Shown: positions 17,196-26,732, counted from the stretch's first letter. The stretch is 64,000 nt of DNA from Flavobacterium sp. Root186 (GCF_001428525.1 NZ_LMHW01000012.1:372114-436113), one strand, 5' to 3'. Notes: a model not told the origin generated them from the sequence alone. Program-made: numbers and translations.

Positions 17196-19175
17196 ATGAG
17201 AATATTCATTTTTCTATATCTATTAATTGTACCAGCATTATTGTTTTCTCAGGAAAAACCAAAACCAGCTTCTAAAAATAATTTAGATATGAATACGCAA
17301 TATTCTAGTATAACAGATACTGTGAAAAAAAAGAAGGCAAAAATTGCAACGATAGATCAGTATCAAATTATTACGTTAGAACACGATACTATTTATGCCG
17401 ATACGTCGCTGACAATAAAAAGTGCTTACAAGCAAAATCATCTTCGAAAAGATCTTTTTGGACTTTTAGAATTCTCTAATATTGGTCAGCCGTTGAATAC
17501 ATTGCAATATAGTTTAACGAGTTTTTCGCCGTATCCGGAAATTGGTTTTAGTGCCATGCATTCTAATTATATACAAGCAGACGAGGTTAGATATTACTCA
17601 GCTGCGACACCTTTTACAGAATTGTTTTTTAATACAACTATTAATAAAGGACAAAATGTTGACTCGTTCATCACGCTGAATGTTTCTAAAAATCTTAATT
17701 TTTCTATTGCATATAGAGGTTTACGATCAGAAGGAGATTATATAAACCAATTGGTAAGCGCCGGAAATTTTAGATTTACAACAAGTTACGCTACGACTAA
17801 CAGAAGATATGCGTTGAATGCACATTATACGTATCAGGATAATTCGAATGAAGAAAACGGAGGAATTACAACTACGGAAGATTTTGAAAGCGACGATCCA
17901 GATTTTAAAAACCGTCAGCGTCTGCAGGTTTATTTAACAGATGCCAAGTCATTTTTAAAAGGAAGACGCTTGTTTTTTGATCACGCTTTTAGAATAAATC
18001 CTACACATGGAAACAACAATTTATATATAAACCATCAATTAAATTACGAAAATAAATTTTTCGAATACAACCAGCCAACAGTACTTTCTGTAGTTGACGG
18101 AATTGAAGATCCGGTAAAACGTTTTGGTGAATCGTATGTAACAAGTAATATAAACGACCAAACACATTTTGAAAGACTTTATAATAAAGTAGGACTGGCT
18201 TATGAAAATTCTCTTTTAGGAAAATTTAATTTTTTTGTTGATGATTACAGGTCTAATTATCAATACGATAAAATTATTATTTTTAAAGATGGCAGAATTA
18301 TTCCTGATAATTTGTTTTTGCAGATTAATAATGTCGGCGGTCAGTATGAATATCAAAAAAATAAATGGAATGGTCGATTCTTGTACACAAGATCGATAAC
18401 AAATCAATCGCTTTCTGATCTTGATGCAAAATTGCGTTATACATTAAACGATAAAATTCAGTTTGATTTTAGATATAGAAACATCAATAAACTGCCAAAC
18501 AACAATTATAATTTGTACCAAAGCAGTTACGTATCATACAACTGGTCCAATGATTTTAAAAATGAAAAAATCAATTCATTAGGAGCCACCATTAATACGC
18601 CTTGGTTAAATGCTGAAGTTAATTATACTGTTTTAAATGATCATTTGTATTTTAAAGATGAATCGGATGCTGATGACGATGCAGTTAGAACGCAAATCAT
18701 AAAACCGGCTCAATACGGAAATGCGATTAATTATTTAGAAATAAAGGCAAATAAAGAATTTAAATTTGGAAATTTTGCTTTAGACAACACACTTTTATAT
18801 CAAAAAGTAGATCAATCAGACTTGATTTTAAATGTACCTGATTTTGTAACCAGAAATACACTTTATTATTCAAATTATTATTTCAAAAAAGCATTATATG
18901 CTCAGGCAGGAGTTGTGTTTAATTACTTTACAAAATATTATGCCAACGATTATAACCCGGTTATTGGGGAATTTTTTGTGCAGAATAAAAAAGAAATCGG
19001 GAATTATCCCACTTTTGATGTTTTCATAAATGCAAGAATTCGCCAGACACGTTTTTATGTAAAAGGAGAACATTTAAATGCTTTGTTTTCAAGTAGTAAT
19101 TACTACTCTGCGCCTAATAATCCGTATCGTGATTTTGTAATCAGATTTGGTTTAGTATGGAATTTCTTCCAATAA
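17196..19175 (+). CDS. putative outer-membrane porin (Porin_10 family)
   Basis: The protein has 659 residues with a signal peptide ending LLFSQ. Alternating aromatic and polar strands fill the mature part (for example FNTTINKGQNVDSFITLNVS, FRYRNINKLPNNNYNLYQSS). It ends in an outer-membrane barrel signature, FVIRFGLVWNFFQ. This pattern and the location next to rnhB match the Bacteroidetes Porin_10 group. It is likely a large barrel that passes small solutes or serves as a surface receptor, but the substrate is unknown. It begins a same-strand run with the cysteine synthase gene 51 bases downstream. Confidence 0.85.
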   Translation: MRIFIFLYLLIVPALLFSQEKPKPASKNNLDMNTQYSSITDTVKKKKAKIATIDQYQIITLEHDTIYADTSLTIKSAYKQNHLRKDLFGLLEFSNIGQPLNTLQYSLTSFSPYPEIGFSAMHSNYIQADEVRYYSAATPFTELFFNTTINKGQNVDSFITLNVSKNLNFSIAYRGLRSEGDYINQLVSAGNFRFTTSYATTNRRYALNAHYTYQDNSNEENGGITTTEDFESDDPDFKNRQRLQVYLTDAKSFLKGRRLFFDHAFRINPTHGNNNLYINHQLNYENKFFEYNQPTVLSVVDGIEDPVKRFGESYVTSNINDQTHFERLYNKVGLAYENSLLGKFNFFVDDYRSNYQYDKIIIFKDGRIIPDNLFLQINNVGGQYEYQKNKWNGRFLYTRSITNQSLSDLDAKLRYTLNDKIQFDFRYRNINKLPNNNYNLYQSSYVSYNWSNDFKNEKINSLGATINTPWLNAEVNYTVLNDHLYFKDESDADDDAVRTQIIKPAQYGNAINYLEIKANKEFKFGNFALDNTLLYQKVDQSDLILNVPDFVTRNTLYYSNYYFKKALYAQAGVVFNYFTKYYANDYNPVIGEFFVQNKKEIGNYPTFDVFINARIRQTRFYVKGEHLNALFSSSNYYSAPNNPYRDFVIRFGLVWNFFQ

Positions 19176-19226
19176 AAAACAGATCGTAACTTTACTTAAA
19201 AAACCAAATATTAAATTTAAATAAAA

Positions 19227-20588
19227 ATGGACTTTTCAAATAATATTTTAGAAACAATTGGTAATACGCCATTGGTAAAACTCAACAAAATTGTTGCTGA
19301 AATTGATGCGTTAGTACTAGCAAAAGTCGAAACTTTTAATCCTGGAAATTCTGTAAAAGACAGAATGGCTGTGAAAATGATTGAAGATGCCGAAGCTGAC
19401 GGCCGACTTAAACCAGGCGGAACTATTATTGAAGGAACTTCTGGAAATACAGGAATGGGACTTGCTCTTGTTGCGATTATAAAAGGTTACAAATTGATTT
19501 GTGTAATCTCAGACAAACAGTCGAAAGAAAAAATGGATATTCTGCGTGCTGTTGGCGCAAAAGTAGTTGTTTGCCCTACAGATGTAGAACCTACTGATCC
19601 TCGTTCTTACTATTCAGTTTCAAAGCGTCTGGCGGAAGAAACACCAAATTCTTGGTATGTAAACCAATATGATAATTTGTCAAATTCATTAGCGCATTAC
19701 GAACAGACCGGACCAGAAATCTGGAAACAGACAGAAGGTAAAATCACGCATTTTGTTGTAGGTGTTGGAACTGGCGGAACAATTTCCGGAGTTGGAAAAT
19801 ATTTAAAAGAGAAAAACCCAAACATCAAAATTTGGGGAATTGATACTTATGGTTCTGTTTTCAAAAAATACCACGAAACCGGAATTTTTGATGAAAACGA
19901 AATTTACTCTTATATAACAGAAGGAATAGGAGAAGATATTTTACCAAAAAATGTTGATTTTTCTCTAATTGATGGTTTTACGAAAGTGACCGATAAAGAC
20001 GCTGCGGTTTATACAAGAAAGATTGCGATGGAAGAAGCCATTTTTGTTGGAAATTCTGCCGGAGCTTGTATAAAAGGTTTATTGCAACTGAAAGAACATT
20101 TTAAACCAGATGATGTTGTCGTGGTATTATTTCACGATTCAGGAAGCCGTTATGTTGGAAAGATGTTTAATGATGACTGGATGCGCGAGCGTGGATTCTT
20201 AGAAGAAAATGTTACTAAGGCAGAAGATGTTATCAAAGATCACATCGATAAAGAATTAATCGTTGTTCGTACAGAAGAATTAGTTTCGCATGCTATTGAG
20301 CGTATGCGTAAATATAAAATTTCGCAGATACCGGTTGTTGATATCAACGGATTTGTTGGTTCTGTAGATGAAACAGATTTGTTTAGAAGTTATGTTGCAG
20401 ATAAAAACGTAGCCGAAAAACCAATTAAAGAAGTAATGGGAAAACCTTTCCCGATTGTAAAATTAGGAACTCCAATCGAAGAAGTTTCGAAATTATTTAC
20501 AAAAGAAAATGATGCCGTTTTAGTTGATTTAGGAAACGGAAGCCATCATATTATTACTAAATATGATATTATTGGTTCGATAAAATAA
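19227..20588 (+). CDS. cysteine synthase/cystathionine beta-synthase with C-terminal CBS domain pair
   Basis: This PLP enzyme uses serine or O-acetylserine with homocysteine or sulfide to make cystathionine or cysteine. The 453 residues have K44 in NPGNSVKDRMAVKM as the cofactor lysine, the substrate loop EGTSGNTG, the Gly-rich phosphate loop VGTGGTISG and PEIWKQ. The C-terminal part, about 335-453, is two CBS domains (KYKISQIPVVDING and VGSVDETDLF; then FPIVKLGTPIEEVSKLF and AVLVDLG), which usually bind an adenosyl regulator. A long hairpin terminator follows (20608-20650). The bacterial CBS-type name is favoured over CysK because of the CBS tail. Confidence 0.9.
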   Translation: MDFSNNILETIGNTPLVKLNKIVAEIDALVLAKVETFNPGNSVKDRMAVKMIEDAEADGRLKPGGTIIEGTSGNTGMGLALVAIIKGYKLICVISDKQSKEKMDILRAVGAKVVVCPTDVEPTDPRSYYSVSKRLAEETPNSWYVNQYDNLSNSLAHYEQTGPEIWKQTEGKITHFVVGVGTGGTISGVGKYLKEKNPNIKIWGIDTYGSVFKKYHETGIFDENEIYSYITEGIGEDILPKNVDFSLIDGFTKVTDKDAAVYTRKIAMEEAIFVGNSAGACIKGLLQLKEHFKPDDVVVVLFHDSGSRYVGKMFNDDWMRERGFLEENVTKAEDVIKDHIDKELIVVRTEELVSHAIERMRKYKISQIPVVDINGFVGSVDETDLFRSYVADKNVAEKPIKEVMGKPFPIVKLGTPIEEVSKLFTKENDAVLVDLGNGSHHIITKYDIIGSIK

Positions 20589-20607
20589 GAACCTGTAAAT
20601 AAATTTT

Positions 20608-20650
20608 ATCCATAAATCTGATTGTGCTGCAATTAGGTTTATGGATTTTT
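20608..20650 (+). terminator. intrinsic terminator after the cystathionine beta-synthase gene
   Basis: ATCCATAAA and TCTGATTG on one side pair with CAATTAG and GTTTATGGAT on the other, over a 5-base loop, followed by TTTTTATC. The stem has about 17 pairs with one or two flaws. It also rules out an upstream ATG at 20624 as the start of the next gene, since that codon lies inside the stem. Confidence 0.85.
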
Positions 20651-20668
20651 ATCTTTAAAAATACTTAC

Positions 20669-21151
20669 ATGAATTTTACGGCTATAGATTTTGAAACTGC
20701 AACGGGACATCATCCGTGTTCTGTGGGAATTGTTACTGTCGAAAACGGAATTATAGTGGATGAATTTGTTACTTTAATTAAACCGCCAAATAACGAATAC
20801 AATCCGTTTACAATTCGTGTTCATGGCATTTATCCAAAAGATACTCTTAATGCAAAATCTTTTTTTCAGGTGTATCCAGAAATTGAGAAAAGATTGAAAA
20901 ACAAGGTTGTGGTGGCACACAACGAAAGTTTTGACCGGAATGTTTTAATGAAGTCGATGTTGTTACATGGTTTGAATTATGAAGATTTAAATATTGCCTC
21001 AAAATGGGAATGTACAGTTAAAATTTATAAAGCAAAAGGTTTAAAGCCAACAAAATTAAGTGATTGCTGTCGTGAAATGAAAATACAGTTAAAGCACCAT
21101 GAAGCACTTTCGGATGCAAGAGCTTGTGCTAAATTATATATGCTTAGATAA
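20669..21151 (+). CDS. DEDDh 3'-5' exonuclease, DNA polymerase III epsilon-like
   Basis: The protein has 160 residues from the ATG at 20669, chosen because it follows the terminator hairpin of the preceding gene and opens directly with MNFTAIDFETATG. That block gives the first acidic pair (D and E). NESFDRNVL supplies the third site, and HHEALSDARACAKL supplies the His and the last Asp of the DEDDh set. It removes nucleotides from 3' ends of DNA or RNA. The short length (no polymerase or helicase domain) and the lone setting suggest an accessory repair nuclease and not the replicase subunit. Confidence 0.87.
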   Translation: MNFTAIDFETATGHHPCSVGIVTVENGIIVDEFVTLIKPPNNEYNPFTIRVHGIYPKDTLNAKSFFQVYPEIEKRLKNKVVVAHNESFDRNVLMKSMLLHGLNYEDLNIASKWECTVKIYKAKGLKPTKLSDCCREMKIQLKHHEALSDARACAKLYMLR

Positions 21152-21225
21152 ATACCTTTATTAATTGTAAGAATAGTACTAAATTTTTATTATTTTAGAT
21201 TTTTGTAATACTATAAAATCTAAAA

Positions 21226-22497
21226 ATGAGAGAAGACTTCCTTCATTATCTCTGGAGATTCAAAAAGTTTGACACTTTGAATCTTGTAACGGCTCAAAAT
21301 GAATCTATTACCATTATTAAAACTGGCGATTATTTAGAACTTTCGGGTCCGGATTTTTTTAACGCTCATCTTAAAATTGGCGATCAAAAATGGGCTGGGA
21401 ATGTAGAGATACACGTAAAATCTTCAGATTGGTATCTGCACAATCATGAAAAAGATGTCGCTTACGAAAATGTAATTCTTCATGTTGTTTGGGAAAACGA
21501 TACTGCAATTTTTAGAGAAAATAATACCGAAATTCCAGTTTTAGTTCTTAAAGATTATGTAGAAAAAGAAGTTTTGGATAATTATAATGCACTGCTTTCT
21601 CCTAAAAACTGGATTTCATGCGAGAAGCAAATACATGAAATTAACGACTTTGTTTTTAAAAATTGGCAGGAAAGATTGTTTTTTGAGCGATTAGAACGCA
21701 AATCGAAATTTGTTTATGAATTGCTGGAAGAAACAAATCAGGATTGGGAATCGGTTTTGTTTTGCCTTTTGGCGAAGAACTTTGGTTTAAATACAAACGG
21801 TTCAGCTTTTCTGAAAATGTCAAAATCAATTCCTTTTTCAATTATCAGAAAAGAAAGTTTTGAAATTGAAAATCTGGAATCGCTACTTTTGGGGACTTTA
21901 AATTTATTAGACGAAGAAAAAGAAGATATCTATTTTAAAGATTTAAAGTTTAGGTATTTTTATCTTTTACATAAGTATCAGCTAGAGAAAACGTTTCTAG
22001 ACCCTGTCCAGTTTTTTAAGCACCGACCGGATAATTTCCCGACAATTCGGCTTTCTCAACTGGCAAATTTATATCACAAACATCAAAACTTATTTTCGAA
22101 AATAATTGCTTTAAAATCAGCTAAAAGTGTTTATGAACTGCTAAATGTTTCGGTAAGTTCTTATTGGCAGAATCATTATCAATTTGATAAAGAAAGTCCA
22201 AAGAAAGCAAAAACATTATCAAAATCATTTCTTGACTTAGTAATCGTAAATACAATAATCCCAATCCAGTTTGCTTATTCTACTATAATGGGAGAATTTC
22301 TTTCTGAAGATTTGATTGATTTTATGAATGAAGTTGCCCCAGAAAAAAATGCCATTATAGATAAGTTTAATTCTTTCGGAATAAAATCAAAAAATGCATT
22401 TGATACCCAAACATTACTGGAACTTAAAAATGAATACTGCAATCACAAAGCATGTTTAAAATGTGCATTAGGAATGGAGCTGCTTAAAAATAATTAG
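21226..22497 (+). CDS. DUF2851 family protein
   Basis: The protein has 423 residues. This is the conserved Bacteroidetes family of unknown function known as DUF2851. Recognisable blocks are MREDFLHYLWRFKKFDTLNL at the start, GPDFFNAHLKIGDQKWAGNVE and HVKSSDWYLHNHEKDVAYENVILHV-type strands, and a terminal cluster of four cysteines in YCNHKACLKCALGMELL that may bind metal. It has no signal peptide, so it should be cytoplasmic. The WAGNVEIH pattern is reminiscent of nuclease or nucleic-acid-binding folds, but this is a guess. It lies on its own between the exonuclease and PspC-like genes. Confidence 0.85.
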   Translation: MREDFLHYLWRFKKFDTLNLVTAQNESITIIKTGDYLELSGPDFFNAHLKIGDQKWAGNVEIHVKSSDWYLHNHEKDVAYENVILHVVWENDTAIFRENNTEIPVLVLKDYVEKEVLDNYNALLSPKNWISCEKQIHEINDFVFKNWQERLFFERLERKSKFVYELLEETNQDWESVLFCLLAKNFGLNTNGSAFLKMSKSIPFSIIRKESFEIENLESLLLGTLNLLDEEKEDIYFKDLKFRYFYLLHKYQLEKTFLDPVQFFKHRPDNFPTIRLSQLANLYHKHQNLFSKIIALKSAKSVYELLNVSVSSYWQNHYQFDKESPKKAKTLSKSFLDLVIVNTIIPIQFAYSTIMGEFLSEDLIDFMNEVAPEKNAIIDKFNSFGIKSKNAFDTQTLLELKNEYCNHKACLKCALGMELLKNN

Positions 22498-22529
22498 GGA
22501 ATTAGAAAATGTGATAATGAGATAATTTG

Positions 22530-22537
22530 TACTTTTG
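22530..22537 (+). promoter_or_regulatory. promoter -7 element of the PspC-like gene
   Basis: TACTTTTG matches TAnnTTTG, 55 bases before the ATG at 22593. Confidence 0.45.
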
Positions 22538-22592
22538 TTCTAAGCGAAGTCAAAGAATCTAAAATTTAAAGCCTTAAATCAAAAATCAATAA

Positions 22593-22820
22593 ATGTCAGC
22601 TATTTTAAAACTAAAATTCTTTTTTGAAAAACACGGTTTTCATGTATCGTCAAGACTTGCAGATAAACTCGGAATGCGTGTAACAAGCGTAAGGTTGTTT
22701 TTTATTTACATTTCGTTTGTAACGGCTGGTTTAGGTTTTGGAGTTTACCTAACATTAGCTTTTTGGATCCGTTTAAAAGATTTAATCCGGGCTAAACGTA
22801 CTTCAGTGTTTGATTTGTAA
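22593..22820 (+). CDS. small PspC-domain membrane protein
   Basis: The protein has 75 residues. It carries a short cytoplasmic lead of about 30 residues (FFEKHGFHVSSRLADKLGM), then RVTSVRLFFIYISFV and a single transmembrane segment (about 37-58), and a basic tail RLKDLIRAKRTSVFDL. The PspC-like core is recognised from the R-VR-FF hydrophobic pattern. PspC family members usually sense envelope stress or control partner proteins. This one lacks the PspB/PspA context, so its partner is unknown. It is likely an inner-membrane protein. A strong palindromic terminator follows. Confidence 0.75.
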   Translation: MSAILKLKFFFEKHGFHVSSRLADKLGMRVTSVRLFFIYISFVTAGLGFGVYLTLAFWIRLKDLIRAKRTSVFDL

Positions 22821-22833
22821 AACTTAAAAGCAT

Positions 22834-22870
22834 AAAAAAAGGATCATATAATTTATATGATCCTTTTTTT
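22834..22870. terminator. bidirectional terminator between the PspC-like gene and the amino-acid permease
   Basis: AAAAAAAGGATCATATAA, TT and TTATATGATCCTTTTTTT make a 15-bp near-perfect stem with A- and T-runs on both sides. It lies between convergent stops. Confidence 0.92.
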
Positions 22871-22888
22871 ATGCTTTTATCTGGAATA

Positions 22889-24340
22889 TTATTTTTCCGG
22901 ATTATTTAATTTACTGTTTTTCTTGCCATAAATAAAGTATATAACAATCCCTAAAGCCATCCAGACAACAAGTCTTGCCCAGCTTTCGTTTGGAAGCGAA
23001 TACATTAAAGCTAAACAAATTACAATACCTGCAATTGGTACAAACGGTACCAGAGGAGTTCTGAAAGCTCTCGGAGCATCTGGCATTTTTTTACGCATAA
23101 CCATCACGCCAATACAAACTAAAACAAAGGCTAATAATGTTCCGATACTTACCATGTGTCCTAAATCACTTACAGGAACAAGTCCGGCAAATAAGCTTAC
23201 GAATACTAAAAAGAAAAGATTAGTTTTCCATGGAGTACGGAATTTAGCGTGAATTTCACTGAAGAAAGGAGGTAATAAACCATCTTTACTCATTGTATAG
23301 AAAACACGGCTTTGTCCCATAAGCATTACTAGCATTACAGAAGTATAACCAGCCAAAATAGCTACTATTAAACCCGTTTGTAAAAAGTCGTATCCTGTTA
23401 CAGCAAAAGCAGTTGCAGCAGGTTTTGCATCTCCTGCGAATTTATAATAAGGTACAAGTCCTGTCATAACGTGAGAGAACAATACATATAAAAGTGTACA
23501 GATTATCAATGATCCTAAAATACCAATTGGCATTCCTTTTTGTGGATTTTTAGCTTCTTGTGCAGCAGTAGAAACGGCATCAAAACCAATAAAGGCAAAA
23601 AATACAGTACCAGCTCCAGCAGCAATTCCAGACCAGCCAAATTGACCAAAAACACCAGTATTTTCAGGGATGTAAGGAGTATAGTTTGTAGGATCTATAA
23701 ATTTCCATCCTAAAACAATAAAGATGATAACTACAGCAACTTTAATAACAACTAAGAAATTGTTTAATGAAGCTGATTCTTTAGTTCCTTTTATTAATAA
23801 TAAAGAAAGTAATGAAACAATGAATATTGCCGGTAAATTTACAATTCCGCCATTTATTACAGTTCCATTGCTAAGTGTTAGTGTTTCCCAAGGAGAACAA
23901 ATTAAGTCAGGCGGTAAATGTATCCCGTATTTTGCAAGAAGTTCGAGTAAATAACGGGACCAGCTCACACCAACTGTGGCGGCACCCAAAGCGTATTCTA
24001 AAACTAAATCCCAACCGATAATCCAAGCCATAAATTCACCCATCGTAGCATAAGAGTAAGTGTATGCACTACCCGCAACCGGAATCATTGATGCAAATTC
24101 AGCATAACAAAGTCCGGCAAATGCGCAACCTACAGCTGCTAAAATAAAAGAAATTGTTACCGCCGGACCTGCGTGGTCAGCAGCTGCAATTCCTGTTAGC
24201 GAAAATAGTCCCGCTCCAATAATTGCTCCAACTCCAAGTGCAACAAGCGAACGTGAAGATAAGGTTCTTTTTAGTCCTTTTTCAGATTCGGATGCTTCAC
24301 CGAGCAGTACCGAAAGAGGTTTAGTTTTCCAAATTGACAT
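22889..24340 (-). CDS. APC-superfamily amino-acid permease, cationic amino acid transporter type
   Basis: The 483 residues have about 12-13 predicted membrane helices. The N-terminal signature SLVALGVGAIIGAGLFSLTG is the APC Gly-rich segment, followed by GPAVTISFILAAVGCAFAGLCYAEFASMIP. The FFAFIGFDAVSTAAQEAKNPQKGMP block is typical of the CAT/YfnA group that takes up basic or branched-chain amino acids. It sits in the inner membrane and should couple uptake to protons. TTG-N23-TACATTTG on the minus strand (24372-24405) is a good promoter. The specific substrate cannot be read from sequence. Confidence 0.92.
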   Translation of the reverse strand: MSIWKTKPLSVLLGEASESEKGLKRTLSSRSLVALGVGAIIGAGLFSLTGIAAADHAGPAVTISFILAAVGCAFAGLCYAEFASMIPVAGSAYTYSYATMGEFMAWIIGWDLVLEYALGAATVGVSWSRYLLELLAKYGIHLPPDLICSPWETLTLSNGTVINGGIVNLPAIFIVSLLSLLLIKGTKESASLNNFLVVIKVAVVIIFIVLGWKFIDPTNYTPYIPENTGVFGQFGWSGIAAGAGTVFFAFIGFDAVSTAAQEAKNPQKGMPIGILGSLIICTLLYVLFSHVMTGLVPYYKFAGDAKPAATAFAVTGYDFLQTGLIVAILAGYTSVMLVMLMGQSRVFYTMSKDGLLPPFFSEIHAKFRTPWKTNLFFLVFVSLFAGLVPVSDLGHMVSIGTLLAFVLVCIGVMVMRKKMPDAPRAFRTPLVPFVPIAGIVICLALMYSLPNESWARLVVWMALGIVIYFIYGKKNSKLNNPEK

Positions 24341-24371
24341 ACTATTATATTGGTTTATTGTTATTAAGCTC

Positions 24372-24405
24372 CAAATGTATCGTTTTTTGTAAAAAATAAA
24401 AACAA
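24372..24405 (-). promoter_or_regulatory. promoter of the amino-acid permease gene, both Bacteroidetes elements
   Basis: On the minus strand TTG (24403-24405) is followed by 23 bases and TACATTTG (24372-24379), an exact TAnnTTTG. It is 32 bases before the start ATG. Confidence 0.7.
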
Positions 24406-24627
24406 TTATCTTCTTTTAAGTTATAAAATATTTAAATTTTTGATTTTTCCTCCTATCAATGTTCTGTAAGAGCGGAATTTATTTTAATCTCTATTATATC
24501 GATTGAGTTTGAATGTATCAAATTAATAAATAATATTTTTAGTATTTTTCTTAATAAATAAAAATTTTATCCCGTATTTTATACTTTTTATAATAGCAAT
24601 ACATTTATAATAATCACAGATTTCAAT

Positions 24628-25503
24628 ATGTTCAAGCAATATTTTAAATTTACAAGCCAACAAAGAATCGGTATTTTTTTACTTTTTATAATTATTATTG
24701 CGCTGCAGTTAATTTATTTTTTTGCCGATTTTAATCGACCTATAAAAACTTTTGCGGAAGAGGATAAATGGTTATCGTTACAAAAAGAAATAGATGGAGC
24801 AAAAGAGACAAAATATAAGGAGAAACAAAAAGTGTATACTTTCAATCCTAATTTTATTTCTGATTATAAAGGATACAAACTCGGAATGTCTGTTGAAGAA
24901 ATAGACCGTTTATTAGCTTTTCGAAAACAAGATAAATATGTAAACTCAGCCGAAGAGTTTCAAAAAGTAACACAAATTTCAGATTCATTATTAAAGGTAA
25001 TATCTCCATTGTTTAAATTCCCGGATTGGACTCAAAAGAAAAATGACATTAAGACGGAGAAAAAAGAATATGTTCAAAAAACATTTTCTAAAAAGGAAAA
25101 CATAATAATCAAAGATATAAATCAAGCCAGTCAAGAAGATTTAATTGCAATATATGGTATTGGAGAAGCATTGTCTTCAAGAATATTAAAACAGAAAGAA
25201 ATTTTAGGTGGTTTTGTTTCTATGGAGCAGCTTGAAGAAGTTTGGGGACTTTCGCCAGAAGTTATAACGCAGCTAAACAGTCATTTTAAAGTTATTATTC
25301 CAGCAGGTTTTAAGAAGATAGCCGTAAACGACGCGACATTAAAAGAATTATCGCAATTTCCGTACTTTAAATATTTTCTTGCAAAACAAATTGTTACTTA
25401 TAGAAGTATGAACGGAAATTTTAATAATATTGAGGATTTGTCAAAAATTAAAGGTTTTCCTGTTGAAAAAGCAAAAATAATTAGTTTATATTTGGAGTTC
25501 TAA
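24628..25503 (+). CDS. membrane-anchored helix-hairpin-helix protein, ComEA-like
   Basis: The protein has 291 residues. An N-terminal membrane anchor (about 15-33) is followed by three HhH-like units. The first is around 75-125, with GYKLGMSVEEIDRLLAFRKQDKY. The second is about 160-215, with INQASQEDLIAIYGIGEALSSRI. The third is about 228-290, with VNDATLKELSQFPYFKYFLAKQIV and EDLSKIKGFPVEKAKIISL. HhH pairs bind DNA without sequence choice. ComEA-type proteins take DNA into the periplasm for transformation, so a DNA-uptake role is plausible but not proven. It ends 14 bases before the acyl-CoA dehydrogenase. Confidence 0.8.
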   Translation: MFKQYFKFTSQQRIGIFLLFIIIIALQLIYFFADFNRPIKTFAEEDKWLSLQKEIDGAKETKYKEKQKVYTFNPNFISDYKGYKLGMSVEEIDRLLAFRKQDKYVNSAEEFQKVTQISDSLLKVISPLFKFPDWTQKKNDIKTEKKEYVQKTFSKKENIIIKDINQASQEDLIAIYGIGEALSSRILKQKEILGGFVSMEQLEEVWGLSPEVITQLNSHFKVIIPAGFKKIAVNDATLKELSQFPYFKYFLAKQIVTYRSMNGNFNNIEDLSKIKGFPVEKAKIISLYLEF

Positions 25504-25517
25504 AAAATTAGTAAATA

Positions 25518-26660
25518 ATGAATTTTGATTATAACGAAATGCAGTCGATGATTGCTCAATCTATAAAAGACTTTGCAGAAAAGAATATAAAGCCCTATAT
25601 AATGGATTGGGATGAAGCCCAAATTTTCCCGGTAGATTTATTTAAAAAACTCGGAGAAATGGGGTTTATGGGAGTTTTAGTGCCTGAAGAATATGGTGGG
25701 TCTGGATTAGGTTACCACGAATATATTACAATTATTGAGGAAATTTCAAAAGTAGATCCTTCAATTGGTTTGTCGGTTGCAGCACATAATTCGCTTTGTA
25801 CAAACCATATTTTGACATTTGGAAACGAAGAACAAAAGAAAAAATACTTACCAAAATTAGCTACTGCCGAATATATAGGGGCCTGGGGTTTAACAGAACA
25901 TAATACAGGATCTGATGCCGGAGGAATGAATACTACGGCTGTTAAAGACGGAGATTTCTGGATTATTAATGGTGCTAAAAACTTTATCACACATGCTATT
26001 TCTGGAGATGTAGCCGTTGTAATCGTTCGAACAGGAGAAAAAGGCGATTCTAAAGGAATGACTGCTTTTGTATTAGAAAAAGGAATGGCAGGGTTTTCTT
26101 CGGGTAAAAAAGAAAATAAATTAGGAATGCGTGCAAGCGAAACAGCTGAATTAGTTTTTGACAGCTGTCGTATACCTGATGCAAATAGATTAGGTGAAGT
26201 TGGGCAAGGATTTGTTCAGGCAATGAAAATTTTAGACGGAGGCCGAATTTCAATTGGAGCTTTATCTTTAGGAATTTCAAAAGGAGCTTATGAAGCCGCA
26301 TTAAAATATTCAAAAGAAAGATATCAGTTTGGTCAGCCAATAAGCAGTTTTCAGGGAATTTCATTTAAACTGGCGGATATGGCAACAGAAATCGAGGCCT
26401 CAGAATTATTATTGCACAAAGCGGCCTATTTAAAGCAACAGCATAAGCCGGTAACAACATTGGGAGCAATGGCAAAAATGTATGCTTCAGAAGCTTGTGT
26501 AAAAATCGCAAATGAAGCAGTGCAGATTCACGGAGGTTATGGTTATACAAAAGATTTTCCGGTAGAGAAATTTTACAGAGATTCTAAGTTATGTACGATT
26601 GGTGAGGGAACAACTGAAATTCAAAAATTAGTTATCTCCAGAAATTTGTTGAAAGAGTAG
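25518..26660 (+). CDS. acyl-CoA dehydrogenase
   Basis: This flavoprotein makes a trans-2-enoyl-CoA from acyl-CoA in fatty-acid or branched-chain oxidation. The 380 residues are the usual length. WGLTEHNTGSDAGGMNTTA is the first family signature, and QIHGGYGYTKDFPVEKFYRDSKLCTIGEGTTEIQKL is the second, with the catalytic base Glu expected in the GEGTTEIQ block. The FAD and ETF docking pattern is normal. The chain-length preference cannot be read. It starts 14 bases after the HhH gene and ends before a long perfect inverted repeat (26662-26732). Confidence 0.93.
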   Translation: MNFDYNEMQSMIAQSIKDFAEKNIKPYIMDWDEAQIFPVDLFKKLGEMGFMGVLVPEEYGGSGLGYHEYITIIEEISKVDPSIGLSVAAHNSLCTNHILTFGNEEQKKKYLPKLATAEYIGAWGLTEHNTGSDAGGMNTTAVKDGDFWIINGAKNFITHAISGDVAVVIVRTGEKGDSKGMTAFVLEKGMAGFSSGKKENKLGMRASETAELVFDSCRIPDANRLGEVGQGFVQAMKILDGGRISIGALSLGISKGAYEAALKYSKERYQFGQPISSFQGISFKLADMATEIEASELLLHKAAYLKQQHKPVTTLGAMAKMYASEACVKIANEAVQIHGGYGYTKDFPVEKFYRDSKLCTIGEGTTEIQKLVISRNLLKE

Positions 26661-26661
26661 A

Positions 26662-26732
26662 TTTTGTTGTAAAATGTAAAAAGTGATATGTCAGATAAAA
26701 ATCAGTTTCACAACTTACATTTTACAACAAAA
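26662..26732. repeat. 18-bp perfect inverted repeat, 71 bases overall
   Basis: TTTTGTTGTAAAATGTAA at 26662-26679 pairs exactly with TTACATTTTACAACAAAA at 26715-26732. The inner arms partly extend the pairing. No T-run follows on the plus strand, so it is a poor terminator for the acyl-CoA dehydrogenase as written. Confidence 0.75.
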
